Positions 8,536 through 16,815 of a stretch of 64,000 bases of DNA are shown here, one piece after another. Position 1 is the first letter of the stretch, and each line of letters starts with the position of its first letter. The notes under the pieces are model-generated. The model was not told the DNA's origin. It did not search any database and saw only the letters and a list, made by a program, of their open reading frames with translations. The position numbers and the translations under genes are program-made. Source of the DNA: Salinivibrio kushneri (lineage in GTDB: Bacteria > Pseudomonadota > Gammaproteobacteria > Enterobacterales > Vibrionaceae); assembly GCF_005280275.1 (NCBI RefSeq), contig NZ_CP040021.1, positions 1,761,001-1,825,000 on the forward strand. The letters are read 5' to 3'.

Positions 8536-8620
8536 ATTATCTCCTGACCGTTTTTCCAGAAGAATAAGCCTTCCAGTAACAGGAAGGTAAAGAGATATTC
8601 AGGTTTGATTTTAGATCTTG

Positions 8621-8738
8621 TTGGGACAGGCACATTAGCACATTAGCACATTAGCACATTAGCAATGCTGATAGTTGTCCCAGATAGCACGGTTCAATCG
8701 ATACCAGACATATCAGACGTACCGTGTCTGTCCCAACA
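8621..8738. repeat. GGGACAG words with a 4x CACATTAG tandem expansion
   Basis: TTGGGACAGGCACATTAG begins at 8621. Its last 8 bases (CACATTAG) are repeated four times in tandem at 8631-8662. Inverted-orientation words follow: GTTGTCCCA near 8675 and GTGTCTGTCCCAACA near 8724. The outer arms TTGGGACAG and CTGTCCCAA are complementary, so the block can fold as one long hairpin. Confidence 0.85.
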
Positions 8739-8810
8739 AAAGACAGTCGTGTTTCAGAGTGATTTTTTGTACGCTTAAACAATTAATTAATCTCAACCTA
8801 GGCCAAGAAT

Positions 8811-10934
8811 ATGGAACTGCCACCTTCTGCGCAAGCGCTCCTTGAGGCTATCCAGCACAACATGCCCATTGCCGACATCAGCCGGGAACAACACCAGCTA
8901 ATAAACGGTTCACCAGAGTCGTATATTGCCGCGCTACCGATTGGTCTATCACTATCAAAGATATTCGACGAACGCCAAGAGGAGCTTTTTGTCGATTACT
9001 TTTCACAAATGGCCAATGACCTACGTATTTACTCGCGTAGTAATGACGTCTCTGAAATCATCAATATCGCGAATGAAATCCTCACTAACGCGCTTGAGCT
9101 AGACGATGCTCAAATTAACTTGGTGCTTACCAGAGAAATCATCAGATGCATGAAACACCATAAGCTGCATGTCGAAGATGCGATCATTATGAAAGTGCGT
9201 GAGCGCAGTCAGCAGCCGATCACTGAGCAACAAGAACAATTGGCACAAGACCCTGAAAAGGTTACCGAACATCTCATCGCCGATCTCAATAAATTCGGCG
9301 TAGACACTGGGCTTGCTTTTTGTCAGTTTGTGGGCGGTGAGCTTATCTTTTTCACCGAACAGGAAGTTCAAGGGCTGCTCACGATGATAAGCCATCAACC
9401 TTGGTCAATTGATGCGCTTTTGCTTTTGAGCCTCAATGCCGATCCTAAGATCGCCAACACCGCAGCGAGTGTACTCAGTAGCCTTCCAGCAAAAAGATGG
9501 GAGTCCCTTGGTCAGCGTCAATACCTAACCCTGATCCAGCGCTTTGGTCACGATAGCGTAAAAAATCACCTACCAGCGTGGCAAAAATCAGCCATGCAAT
9601 ACGGCAAACAAACCGAAAAACATCAGGTGACTGAGCTTTGTCTGTCCTATCCAGACGGCAACCACGCCATACTATTTAATGGGCTACTCATCAACCCAAC
9701 AACTAAACATGCGCATGTTTTCGGGGGCGTCTTCCGCTTAGGTTTCGGTTTAGTGGATAGCTACTTTGATGCCAATACCGTCGACACCGTACAATATAAA
9801 AAAATGACCGCAGAAATGGACAGCACAGTTGAAGCTATTCAATGCGACCCTGGTATCTTGCGACACATACTTTGTTGGGCCCTAGACGAACAGCATGAGG
9901 CCTTCGAGCCTGACACGCTACATATGCTTGCGCTTTTCCCTTCACAATGGACCGAGCCGCAACCGTTCTCATTAGATAACCTTGCCTCCACGTGCAATTT
10001 CCCAGGTGAACATCCGGATGTGATAGCACGAGGACATCTATCCAGCAAATTGTTAGTCAATACTCCATTGATAGAGACATGGACGGTCGCTGAATCGATC
10101 GACCCAGCCCTGGAGACCATACGCAAAGTCCGGAACCGCTATTATCTCGAACACCCTGAACCCTATATCAAAGCACTCGCGTTGAGTGGGCTGATCACGC
10201 ATTACAGCAAACAAGAAATCACACCGTTCTCACCGAGCAACCTATTTATATTTGCCGCAGCGTATGCGTTGCAAGCACCTGATCGCATGAGAAAAACCTT
10301 TCCACTTTTCGACCAGCTCACAGAGCTGAGTATACAACAGCAAGCGGAGCATCATCCGATGGTGCACGGTCCCCAGGAAATAGAACGCCCCCAAGGCATC
10401 GTACTGCACATTGAGCTCGATAATAGCCGTCCCAAAATATGGCGCCGTTTTACCATTTCAAACGCCTTACCTTTTATCGCGCTACACGATTGCATTCAGG
10501 CTATTATGGGTTGGGAGCACCAACACCTTGCCATGTTCATCACACCCTTTGGTCATATTGACCTTGACGATGAATCCGATACCCAAGCGGCGTATTTACC
10601 CATTGGGGCAGTACTGCAAGACCCCGGAGACACCATCGCATATGTGTATGATTTTGGCGATGACTGGCGCCACACCATCACCCTTGAGAAACTGAATACC
10701 CGCAATTGCACGCAGCCTAAAGTCACGGCAGGTAATGGCGCCTGCCCACCCGAAGACTGCGGCGGTATAGACAGATACAAAGACCTACTCAAACTCTCAA
10801 GACGCGCTCCACTCAACGACGATGAGCGAGAGATCCTGGACCTCTTTAACATGCAGGACTGGGACGCAAAACACTTTGATAAGAACGAAGTGAATCAGAG
10901 ATTAAAAGAAGAAGTACCACCTATTTTCGACTAG
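8811..10934 (+). CDS. Large protein with a C-terminal plasmid pRiA4b ORF-3-like domain
   Basis: This is a 707-aa protein with no signal peptide or membrane segment. The last 170 or so residues match the pRiA4b ORF-3-like fold: [18 protein letters not shown] near 530, then [19 protein letters not shown], then [17 protein letters not shown], and [15 protein letters not shown] near the end. That domain is common in plasmids and genomic islands and has no well-established function. The first 520 residues are mostly helical and I cannot assign them. An N-terminal acidic, Gln-rich segment is followed by a repeat-like helical region ([27 protein letters not shown]). It stands alone and is flanked by GGGACAG blocks on both sides, suggesting an accessory gene. 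Confidence 0.7.
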   Translation: MELPPSAQALLEAIQHNMPIADISREQHQLINGSPESYIAALPIGLSLSKIFDERQEELFVDYFSQMANDLRIYSRSNDVSEIINIANEILTNALELDDAQINLVLTREIIRCMKHHKLHVEDAIIMKVRERSQQPITEQQEQLAQDPEKVTEHLIADLNKFGVDTGLAFCQFVGGELIFFTEQEVQGLLTMISHQPWSIDALLLLSLNADPKIANTAASVLSSLPAKRWESLGQRQYLTLIQRFGHDSVKNHLPAWQKSAMQYGKQTEKHQVTELCLSYPDGNHAILFNGLLINPTTKHAHVFGGVFRLGFGLVDSYFDANTVDTVQYKKMTAEMDSTVEAIQCDPGILRHILCWALDEQHEAFEPDTLHMLALFPSQWTEPQPFSLDNLASTCNFPGEHPDVIARGHLSSKLLVNTPLIETWTVAESIDPALETIRKVRNRYYLEHPEPYIKALALSGLITHYSKQEITPFSPSNLFIFAAAYALQAPDRMRKTFPLFDQLTELSIQQQAEHHPMVHGPQEIERPQGIVLHIELDNSRPKIWRRFTISNALPFIALHDCIQAIMGWEHQHLAMFITPFGHIDLDDESDTQAAYLPIGAVLQDPGDTIAYVYDFGDDWRHTITLEKLNTRNCTQPKVTAGNGACPPEDCGGIDRYKDLLKLSRRAPLNDDEREILDLFNMQDWDAKHFDKNEVNQRLKEEVPPIFD

Positions 10935-10937
10935 GTA

Positions 10938-11064
10938 GATCGTGGGACAGGGTAGATCGTGGGACAGACACTTTAGATACTGACACTTTAGATACTTTAG
11001 TGTCTGTCCCAATAAGCTTTCGCCAATTAGCGACTAAAGTGCCTGTCCCTCCAATGGTCCCTCC
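10938..11064. repeat. GGGACAG block downstream of the 707-aa gene, with internal short duplications
   Basis: The phrase GTAGATCGTGGGACAG occurs twice in tandem from about 10936. The second copy continues into ACACTTTAGATACT, which is itself duplicated. Two inverted words follow, TAGTGTCTGTCCCAATAAG near 10999 and AAAGTGCCTGTCCCTCC near 11037, and CAATGGTCCCTC is also duplicated. This block falls within an apparent N-terminal extension of the yciI reading frame. Confidence 0.85.
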
Positions 11065-11152
11065 AATGCTCCTCATACCCACTAATACACTGTACTCAGA
11101 AATCTTGACTCTGTATCCTAGTGGCTATAAACATCTATCAAGGACAATGACG

Positions 11153-11464
11153 ATGTGGTATCTCATTTATTCGCAAGACGTCGAGAACAGCCTACCGCTA
11201 CGCAAGCAAGCGCGTGACGCACACCTTGAGCGCTTACACCAACTGGAAAAAGAAAACCGCTTGATGATTGCAGGACCAAACCCTGCCGTTGATAGCGACG
11301 AGCCGGGCGACGCTGGGTTTACGGGGTCAACCGTTATTGCCTGGTTTGAGTCACTATCAGCCGCCAAGGCATGGGCCGACAAAGACCCGTATATGGCCGC
11401 TGGCGTCTATGCAGATGTCACCGTTAAACCTTTCAAAAAAGTGCTTCCGCAGGATCCTGCCTAA
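11153..11464 (+). CDS. yciI: YciI family protein
   Basis: This is a small (103 aa) cytoplasmic protein of the YciI/YCII family, a dimeric ferredoxin-like fold. Its biochemical role is not settled, although some relatives act as dehalogenase- or hydrolase-like enzymes. The core pattern is complete: [14 protein letters not shown] at the start, [20 protein letters not shown], and the C-terminal block with [32 protein letters not shown] and VKPFKKV. The reading frame is open back to 11000, but the extra 51 codons are translated GGGACAG repeats and spacer, so the start is placed at 11153 with AAGGA about 8 nt upstream. Its TAA stop overlaps the next ATG (TAATG), so it is coupled to the lipoprotein gene. 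Confidence 0.88.
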   Translation: MWYLIYSQDVENSLPLRKQARDAHLERLHQLEKENRLMIAGPNPAVDSDEPGDAGFTGSTVIAWFESLSAAKAWADKDPYMAAGVYADVTVKPFKKVLPQDPA

Positions 11465-11841
11465 TGCGATATGTAAAAATACTGACGATGGCCTGCCTGG
11501 GGCTAGTACTCAGTGCATGTAGCAGCACCCAGCATGATCAGGCCGCAGAGGCAGCAAGCCAACGTGCCGACATGATTGCACAGTTACTGCCGATGGATAT
11601 TGAAGGCTACTCACTGGTTCGCGCTCGTGCGCAGGACGCCATCATCGAGCTGACGCTTCTAGAGAAGAATGCCAAAAAAGCACCGGGGCAGCTCTTTTCC
11701 GGCCTAAAGCGTCGTTATTGCGAGGATAACGATATCCGCAGTATGTTAGACAGTGGTATCAGCTATACCATTTTGGTTCGAGATACCCGTGGTCGACAAA
11801 TCCTCAATAACGCCATTACTTCACCAAGCTGTGCTAGCTAA
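11464..11841 (+). CDS. Small lipoprotein resembling the T2SS pilotin GspS-beta/AspS
   Basis: This is a 125-aa lipoprotein precursor. It has a signal peptide ([19 protein letters not shown]) with lipobox LSAC and an acylated Cys at about position 19, followed by SST, which favours outer-membrane sorting. The mature part has an alpha region with RADMIAQLLP, a beta core IEGYSLVRARAQDAIIEL, and a C-terminal pair of cysteines (RRYC and SPSC) flanking SYTILVRDTRGRQIL. That layout resembles the AspS/GspS-beta pilotins of Vibrio, which carry secretin subunits to the outer membrane. The identification is by eye and moderate. It is coupled to yciI by TAATG, and its 3' end overlaps the convergent rluA-like gene by 8 bp. 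Confidence 0.5.
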   Translation: MRYVKILTMACLGLVLSACSSTQHDQAAEAASQRADMIAQLLPMDIEGYSLVRARAQDAIIELTLLEKNAKKAPGQLFSGLKRRYCEDNDIRSMLDSGISYTILVRDTRGRQILNNAITSPSCAS

Positions 11842-12502
11842 TTAAGTGCCAAGGCTGCTCCCACTCCACCGGTAAGGTTGGCCACAATTCGCCTTGGCTC
11901 GGGGGCAGCACATAGCTGTAGTGCTTGGCTGGCTGATCATCAGCAAAACGACACGTAAATTGCAACCCATAAGCGTGTAAGTAGCCACGATCGGCAGGCT
12001 CACCGCCATAGTAATCATCACCGATGAGCGGTGATCCAATGCTTTTCATCGCCACGCGAATTTGATGGGTTTTGCCTGTGTAGGGCCGACAGAGAAAAAG
12101 TCGCCGTCCCTCACCACCAGCAATAGAGGTAAAACGCGTTCTCGCCGGGTTATCTTTGCTGGTTAACATTTTCCAGCTACCTCGCCGCCCTTTGGCCATA
12201 TCCCCAACGATCAGACCCTGCTTCTTACGCGGCTTTTTCGCACTTAATGCCAAATATAATTTTTCTATCTCGCGCGAAGCAAACAGCCCTGAGAGGACAG
12301 ACGCCGCATGAGAAGAGGTTGCCAGCAGCAGCAAGCCCGATGTCATCTTGTCTAACCGATGCACAAGGTAAACTTTCTCAACCCCAATATGCGACGCCAC
12401 CGCAGGCAACAGTGCCGCGTGATCGGCTTCTTTTTGCACGCTAACGCCGTGGTACTTATTGATCACCACAAAGTGTTGGTTTTGGTCGACAATTGAAAAC
12501 AT
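11834..12502 (-). CDS. RluA-family RNA pseudouridine synthase
   Basis: This 222-aa pseudouridine synthase acts on an unidentified RNA. The catalytic motif is VHRLDKMTSGLLLLA, with the Asp as nucleophile. RPYTGKTHQIRVAMKSIGSPLIGDDYYGG and the C-terminal LHAYGLQF are also characteristic. There is no S4 domain, so it is the short TIGR01621-like type rather than RluC/RluD. The ATG at 12502 (MFSIVDQNQHFVVINK) is chosen. The frame continues to 12544, but those 14 extra codons come from a GGACAGGCATCAT repeat that recurs at 15597. It is convergent with the pilotin-like gene and overlaps it by 8 bp. Confidence 0.85.
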   Translation of the reverse strand: MFSIVDQNQHFVVINKYHGVSVQKEADHAALLPAVASHIGVEKVYLVHRLDKMTSGLLLLATSSHAASVLSGLFASREIEKLYLALSAKKPRKKQGLIVGDMAKGRRGSWKMLTSKDNPARTRFTSIAGGEGRRLFLCRPYTGKTHQIRVAMKSIGSPLIGDDYYGGEPADRGYLHAYGLQFTCRFADDQPAKHYSYVLPPSQGELWPTLPVEWEQPWHLIS

Positions 12503-12529
12503 AACGAGGCGATTTACCGATTGGCCATT

Positions 12530-12740
12530 GAGGACAGGCATCATAACGGCTTCCCCCTCAGCCCGCTAGAGCAATCATAAAAGTGCCTGTCCCCGGTAGC
12601 TACCCTAGCTTAAAGTGCCTGTCCCCGGTAACTCCTCGTTAGTTACTCGTTAGTTTTGTCCTCGTTAGTTTACTCCGGTAGCTGATACCCGGTAGCTGAG
12701 GTAGCTGTTAGTTTAAAGTGCCTGTCCCCACAATCTCTCA
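12530..12740. repeat. GGGACAG-family block between the rluA-like and NhaC genes
   Basis: A unit of about 60 bp begins CCATTGAGGACAGGCATCAT at 12530 and ends AAAGTGCCTGTCCCC. It is closely similar to 15590-15655. Two further AAAGTGCCTGTCCCC words lie near 12612 and 12715. Between them are short tandem phrases, ACTCGTTAGTT (three to four times) and CCGGTAGCT/GGTAGCTG (four times). No gene is seen between 12545 and 12815. Confidence 0.85.
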
Positions 12741-12815
12741 AGCTCAGCATACAGTAACAGCGACTTGCATTGAGGTTGTTCAACACCCGCGCTATTGCTT
12801 GGGCTATTTCTCTAT

Positions 12816-14231
12816 TTAAATACTCCCTAAGGCCGCAAATGCCATTGTGCTAATTGCTCCCACGACCATGACGTAAGGAAATTGCGTGCGGATATGATCA
12901 ACGTGATCATTGCCTGTTGCCATCGACGCGACAATGCCGGTATCACTGATTGGTGACGTCATATCGCCAAAAATCGCCCCAGATATCGATGCGCCAATCA
13001 TTAAGTGCGGATCAATGCCTGTCGCGGCGCCAATCTGAATACCAATCGGAATCATGATTGCAAACGTGCCCCACGAGGTCCCGGTCGCCAGTGACATAAT
13101 CGCGGCAATCACAAAGACAAAAGCGGCTGATAATCCTGCAGGCAAAATGCCATCAATCACCTGAGTGATGTAGTGTCCCGTATGTAAGTCTGCCGATAAA
13201 TCCCCCATTAAAAATGCCAGCGACATAATGGCCCCAAGAGGCATCATATTCGCGTATCCGGCTAACAGGTGGCGGAAAAAGGCATCTAACGACAAGACAC
13301 GCGTGCCGATAAAGAAAGCCATCGCGACCGCAGTCCCTGCCATCACCGCCCAAAAAACAGCGGTCGAGCCCGATCCAGAGGCAATATCGCCATTACCGGT
13401 GATAAACAGGCCCACCGGTACCATTAAAATGGTGCTCAGTAACGGCAGAACAAAATAGCTCACTTTACCTAGCGGCTCATCATCGCGCTGATGATCACCA
13501 GCAATAGGAAAGGCGCCCTCACGCAGTACTTGCCCAGCTGCCGCACGTTGGTCAGCTTTCGCCATTGGCCCCCAACTCGCCCCAGTGAGCACATAAAAAA
13601 GCACCGCCAGCAAGGAGAGCCAAGCCATTAAGTTGTAAGGGATGGCGTGCAATAGAATGGTGAAGGGCTCGCCTTCAACATAGCCTTTGCTGACTTGTAC
13701 GCCGATAATTGCCATCATCGCAGCACCCCAACCATTGATCATCACGCTGGAGCAAGTCGCGACGCAAGATGACTGGATCACATAGGCGAGCTTCTCTCGA
13801 GAAACGCGATAGTGATCGGCTAAATCACGACTCACCGTCCCCGCTGACATAATGGAAATTGAGCTTTCAATAAAAATCAGCATGGTGGTGACCATCGCGA
13901 GCAACTGCACCGCAATCGGATTTTTCACCAATTGAGCACGCTCGGTGAGCGCATGAATCACGGCCCGCGTGCCGCCTGTGACTTGGATAAGACGAATTAA
14001 CCCACCCACCATAAAACAGAACAAAATGGTGCGCGTGTTCCCCGCGCTGGCAAACACACCAATATAACTATCCAGTGCCTTCGCCACGCCTGCGAATGGA
14101 TTGAAATTCGCAATCACGGTATAACCCACCATCGCCCCTGCCAGCAGCGACAGAATCACCTGGCGCGTGACCACAGCAAGCACAATAGTCACCAGTGGCG
14201 TCACCACCGTCCAGACGCCATAATCGGTCAT
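12816..14231 (-). CDS. NhaC-family Na+/H+ antiporter-type transporter
   Basis: This is a 471-aa polytopic inner-membrane protein with about 11-12 hydrophobic segments. The NhaC/ion-transporter features include CFMVGGLIRLIQVTGGTRAV, ESSISIMSAGTVSRDLAD, SSVMINGWGAAMM, and the C-terminal half-repeat with SLATGTSWGTFAIMIPIGIQ and GAIFGDMTSPISDT. Its start overlaps the stop of the upstream PLP enzyme gene as ATGA, so the two are coupled. This suggests a solute role linked to sulfur amino acids rather than simple pH homeostasis. Many NhaC relatives next to metabolic genes exchange amino acids or organic acids, but the substrate here is inference. Downstream is only a repeat block. Confidence 0.8.
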   Translation of the reverse strand: MTDYGVWTVVTPLVTIVLAVVTRQVILSLLAGAMVGYTVIANFNPFAGVAKALDSYIGVFASAGNTRTILFCFMVGGLIRLIQVTGGTRAVIHALTERAQLVKNPIAVQLLAMVTTMLIFIESSISIMSAGTVSRDLADHYRVSREKLAYVIQSSCVATCSSVMINGWGAAMMAIIGVQVSKGYVEGEPFTILLHAIPYNLMAWLSLLAVLFYVLTGASWGPMAKADQRAAAGQVLREGAFPIAGDHQRDDEPLGKVSYFVLPLLSTILMVPVGLFITGNGDIASGSGSTAVFWAVMAGTAVAMAFFIGTRVLSLDAFFRHLLAGYANMMPLGAIMSLAFLMGDLSADLHTGHYITQVIDGILPAGLSAAFVFVIAAIMSLATGTSWGTFAIMIPIGIQIGAATGIDPHLMIGASISGAIFGDMTSPISDTGIVASMATGNDHVDHIRTQFPYVMVVGAISTMAFAALGSI

Positions 14232-15400
14232 GACGCCTCCTGATCGAGTGCGTGCAGAAGATCCTCAATTAAATCACGACTGTCTTCAATGCCGACTGAA
14301 AGCCGGAAGGTGGTATCGAAAATCCCCATCGCCTCACGTTCCTCTTCACTCATGGAGCCGTGAGACATGGAGGCTGAATGGTTGATCATACTCTCCACAC
14401 CACCGAGCGATTCCGCCAAGATGAAGTAGCGTAAGCGGCTTAAAAATCGCTCGCTTTCCACCCGCGTACCTTTTAGCTGAATGGTAACCACTGCTCCCCC
14501 TGAACGCATTTGCGTTTGACAAAGTGCATGTTGCGGGTGTGACGGTAAGCCCGGATAGAAAACCGCTTCAATGGCAGGGTGGTTTTCCAGCGCAGTCGCG
14601 ACTTTTAGCGCATTATCGCATTGGCGCTGCATACGCAGATCGAGCGTTTTTAATCCGCGTAACGCGAGATAGGCATCAAAGGGAGAAGCAATCGCGCCGA
14701 CCGTGGTTTTGGCAAAATCGATTTTTTTCGCCAATGCTTCATCAGCGGTCACCAGCGCGCCGCCAATCATATCAGAGTGCCCGCCAATGTATTTGCTGGT
14801 CGACAACATCACAATATCCGCCCCTAAACGCAGCGGTGTTTGGTTCCACGCAGTCGCAAAGGTGTTATCCACACAGGTTAATAACGCATGCTCACGGGCA
14901 AACTGGCAAATCGCGGTAATATCGACAAGTTCCAACAACGGGTTGGTTGGGGTTTCAATCCAGATCATCGCCGTGTTCGGCTTGACTGCGGCTGCTACGG
15001 CATTGAGATCGTTGAGATCAACATAATCGACACTGAGACCATTATTGGCGGCGCGGAGTTTGTCGAACAAGCGATGCGTCCCCCCATACACACCGCGCAT
15101 CGCAATAATATGCGCGCCTGCCGGCAGTAGCTCTAAGGCCAAGGCCGTCGCGGCCATCCCTGAGGCCGTTGCGGTCGCATAACAACCTTGCTCGAGCGCC
15201 GCCAACGCACTCTCGTAAGCCGATCGGGTTGGATTTGCAACCCGCGAGTAACCAAAGTCGGCCTGATGGCTAAGGTCGGATTGAATGAAACTACTGGCCG
15301 TGTAAATCGGCGGGAAAGCCGCGTTATGGCCCTTGTCCGTTTGCTCACCACCATGGACAGCAAGGGTAGAGAAGTGAGGAGTTTTCATCGATAGGCTCAT
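14228..15400 (-). CDS. Cys/Met-metabolism PLP enzyme, cystathionine gamma-synthase/gamma-lyase-like
   Basis: This is a 390-aa fold-type I PLP enzyme of the trans-sulfuration family. The PLP lysine lies in STSKYIGGHSD, the cofactor-binding block is TASGMAATALALELL, and the DNTFAT Asp that contacts the pyridine nitrogen is present. YGGTHRLF has Gly where methionine gamma-lyases usually have the hallmark Cys, and AESLGGVESMINHSASMSHG fits cystathionine lyases and synthases. Exact activity cannot be fixed by eye. Start could be 15400 or 15388 (MKTPHFSTLAVHGGE); neither has a strong ribosome-binding site. It is coupled to the NhaC-type transporter by ATGA overlap, implying uptake or efflux of the enzyme's substrate or product. 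Confidence 0.8.
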   Translation of the reverse strand: MSLSMKTPHFSTLAVHGGEQTDKGHNAAFPPIYTASSFIQSDLSHQADFGYSRVANPTRSAYESALAALEQGCYATATASGMAATALALELLPAGAHIIAMRGVYGGTHRLFDKLRAANNGLSVDYVDLNDLNAVAAAVKPNTAMIWIETPTNPLLELVDITAICQFAREHALLTCVDNTFATAWNQTPLRLGADIVMLSTSKYIGGHSDMIGGALVTADEALAKKIDFAKTTVGAIASPFDAYLALRGLKTLDLRMQRQCDNALKVATALENHPAIEAVFYPGLPSHPQHALCQTQMRSGGAVVTIQLKGTRVESERFLSRLRYFILAESLGGVESMINHSASMSHGSMSEEEREAMGIFDTTFRLSVGIEDSRDLIEDLLHALDQEAS

Positions 15401-15589
15401 TGTCAGTATAAAGAATTGTTAAAATGACGCATATTAGTCATTATCGCCACTAGCAACGAATATTGCATATAATCGTCATTCGAACAGAAACTCAAACAGA
15501 ATGATATTCCAATATATTCTATAAAATAACTCAGCGAGCGTTTGGATGATTATTTCATCGCCCCCCTGATATAGAGGGGCTTTGGAAAA

Positions 15590-15770
15590 GCCATTGAGGA
15601 CAGGCATCATGACGGCTTCACCCTTACGCCGCTAGGGTAATTATAAAGGTGTCTGTCCCGTTAGCTCTCTAGGGCAATCATATAAGTGACTGTCCCCCGA
15701 GTGTTCAAAAGTGTCTGTCCCGTTTGCTAATATCTAGTTAGCTTAAAGTGCCTGTCCCCGATAGCTCGCC
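15590..15770. repeat. GGGACAG-family block between the Cys/Met enzyme gene and rbsR
   Basis: It starts with the same ~60-bp unit as at 12530 (CCATTGAGGACAGGCATCAT ... CTGTCCC). Further words follow: AAGTGACTGTCCCCC near 15684, AAAGTGTCTGTCCCG near 15708 and AAAGTGCCTGTCCCC near 15745. The remaining gap, 15401-15589, is AT-rich and presumably holds the promoter of the leftward PLP-enzyme operon. At 15560-15581 there is also a short GCCCC/GGGGC hairpin without a clear T-run. Confidence 0.85.
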
Positions 15771-15776
15771 CAATAG

Positions 15777-16781
15777 CTATACCCGCTTCACGCTCTCGCG
15801 CACCACCAGCGTTGGCTCTAGCTGCACGGTTTGGCTGTCACTTTGAGGATCATCCAATTTGTGGAGTAGCGTTTCGACGGCCGCTTGACCGAGACGGTAC
15901 TTGGGCTGGTGAATAGTGGTCAGGGAGGGCGAGACAAATTTTGCGAGATGAATATCATCGTACCCCATAATAGAAAGATCCTCGGGTACCCGAATGCCGA
16001 GTGCATTGGCAGCATTGATCGCACCCATCGCCATCATGTCGTTGCCTGCAAAAATCGCGCTCGGTAGGGAGCCGCTCGCGGCGATCGCCTGCAAACCTTG
16101 ATAGCCGCCTTCACACTCAAAGTCCGCTTCTACCATCCAGTCGGCGTTCTCAGTAAGTCCAGCATCGCGCAGCGCATCTTTAAAGCCTTGAAAACGGCGC
16201 TGTGCTTGTTGTTTAAGCAAAGGACCACTGATGCAACCAATCTGGCGGTGGCCACAGTCAATCAAGTGCTGGGTCGCTAAATAGCCGCCTTGATAGGAAT
16301 TGTCTTGAATTTTATCGCAAGCAAAATCAATCGGCCCCCAATCCATCACCACCACGGGAATATCCGGATAACGATCAAAGCCTTCAATCCGCTCACCTTC
16401 CAAGGTCGAGCACATCAAAATCAAACCATCGACCCGCTTTTGCAACAACGTATCAATTGAAGCACGCATACGCTCAGCGTCGCCTTCCGTGTTGCATAAA
16501 ATCAAACTGTAGCCATTGTGATAACAGCTGCGCTCGACGCCCTTCACCACTTCGCCAAAAAACGGATTGGTGGAAGTGGTTACCAGCATGCCAAAGGTTT
16601 TAGTTCGATTCACTTTTAGGCTGCGTGCCAGTGCCGACGGGGCGTAATAGTTAAGCTCTTTCGCAGCTTGGTTTACCTTCTCAGCAATCGCCTCACTCAC
16701 ATAACGGGTGTTGTTAATGACATGACTGACCGTCGATGTCGACACACCCGCCCGTTTAGCAATATCTTTCATGGTCGCCAT
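15777..16781 (-). CDS. rbsR: Ribose operon repressor RbsR (LacI family)
   Basis: This is a 334-aa LacI/GalR-family repressor. The N-terminal helix-turn-helix and hinge MKDIAKRAGVSTSTVSHVIN is almost identical in layout to the E. coli RbsR start, followed by RYVSEAIAEKV and the hinge helix SALARSLKVN. The periplasmic-binding-like core carries TSTNPFFGEVVKG and NDMMAMGAINAANALGIRVP. It is the last gene of rbsDACBKR, 34 bp after rbsK. The expected operator is the perfect 16-bp palindrome at 21874-21889, upstream of rbsD. Ribose or ribose-5-phosphate is expected to relieve repression. Start at 16781 matches the family N-terminus. Confidence 0.92.
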   Translation of the reverse strand: MATMKDIAKRAGVSTSTVSHVINNTRYVSEAIAEKVNQAAKELNYYAPSALARSLKVNRTKTFGMLVTTSTNPFFGEVVKGVERSCYHNGYSLILCNTEGDAERMRASIDTLLQKRVDGLILMCSTLEGERIEGFDRYPDIPVVVMDWGPIDFACDKIQDNSYQGGYLATQHLIDCGHRQIGCISGPLLKQQAQRRFQGFKDALRDAGLTENADWMVEADFECEGGYQGLQAIAASGSLPSAIFAGNDMMAMGAINAANALGIRVPEDLSIMGYDDIHLAKFVSPSLTTIHQPKYRLGQAAVETLLHKLDDPQSDSQTVQLEPTLVVRESVKRV

Positions 16782-16815
16782 TTATCGCGCTCCGCTGGCT
16801 AAGGTGAAATAACGA

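Noticed and set aside
11000-11152. N-terminal extension of YciI
   Set aside because: Translation of GGGACAG repeats upstream. The family start is at 11153 with a suitable ribosome-binding site.
12290-12305. GAGGACAGACGCC inside the rluA-like gene as a repeat insertion
   Set aside because: Weak match encoding ordinary family sequence with no length change.
14524-14919. 131-codon rightward ORF inside the Cys/Met enzyme gene
   Set aside because: Shadow of a well-supported gene on the other strand, with no family features.
15560-15585. Terminator after rbsR (GCCCC/GGGGC hairpin)
   Set aside because: The minus strand after the stem lacks a T-run, and the position is about 190 bp past rbsR with repeat words in between.
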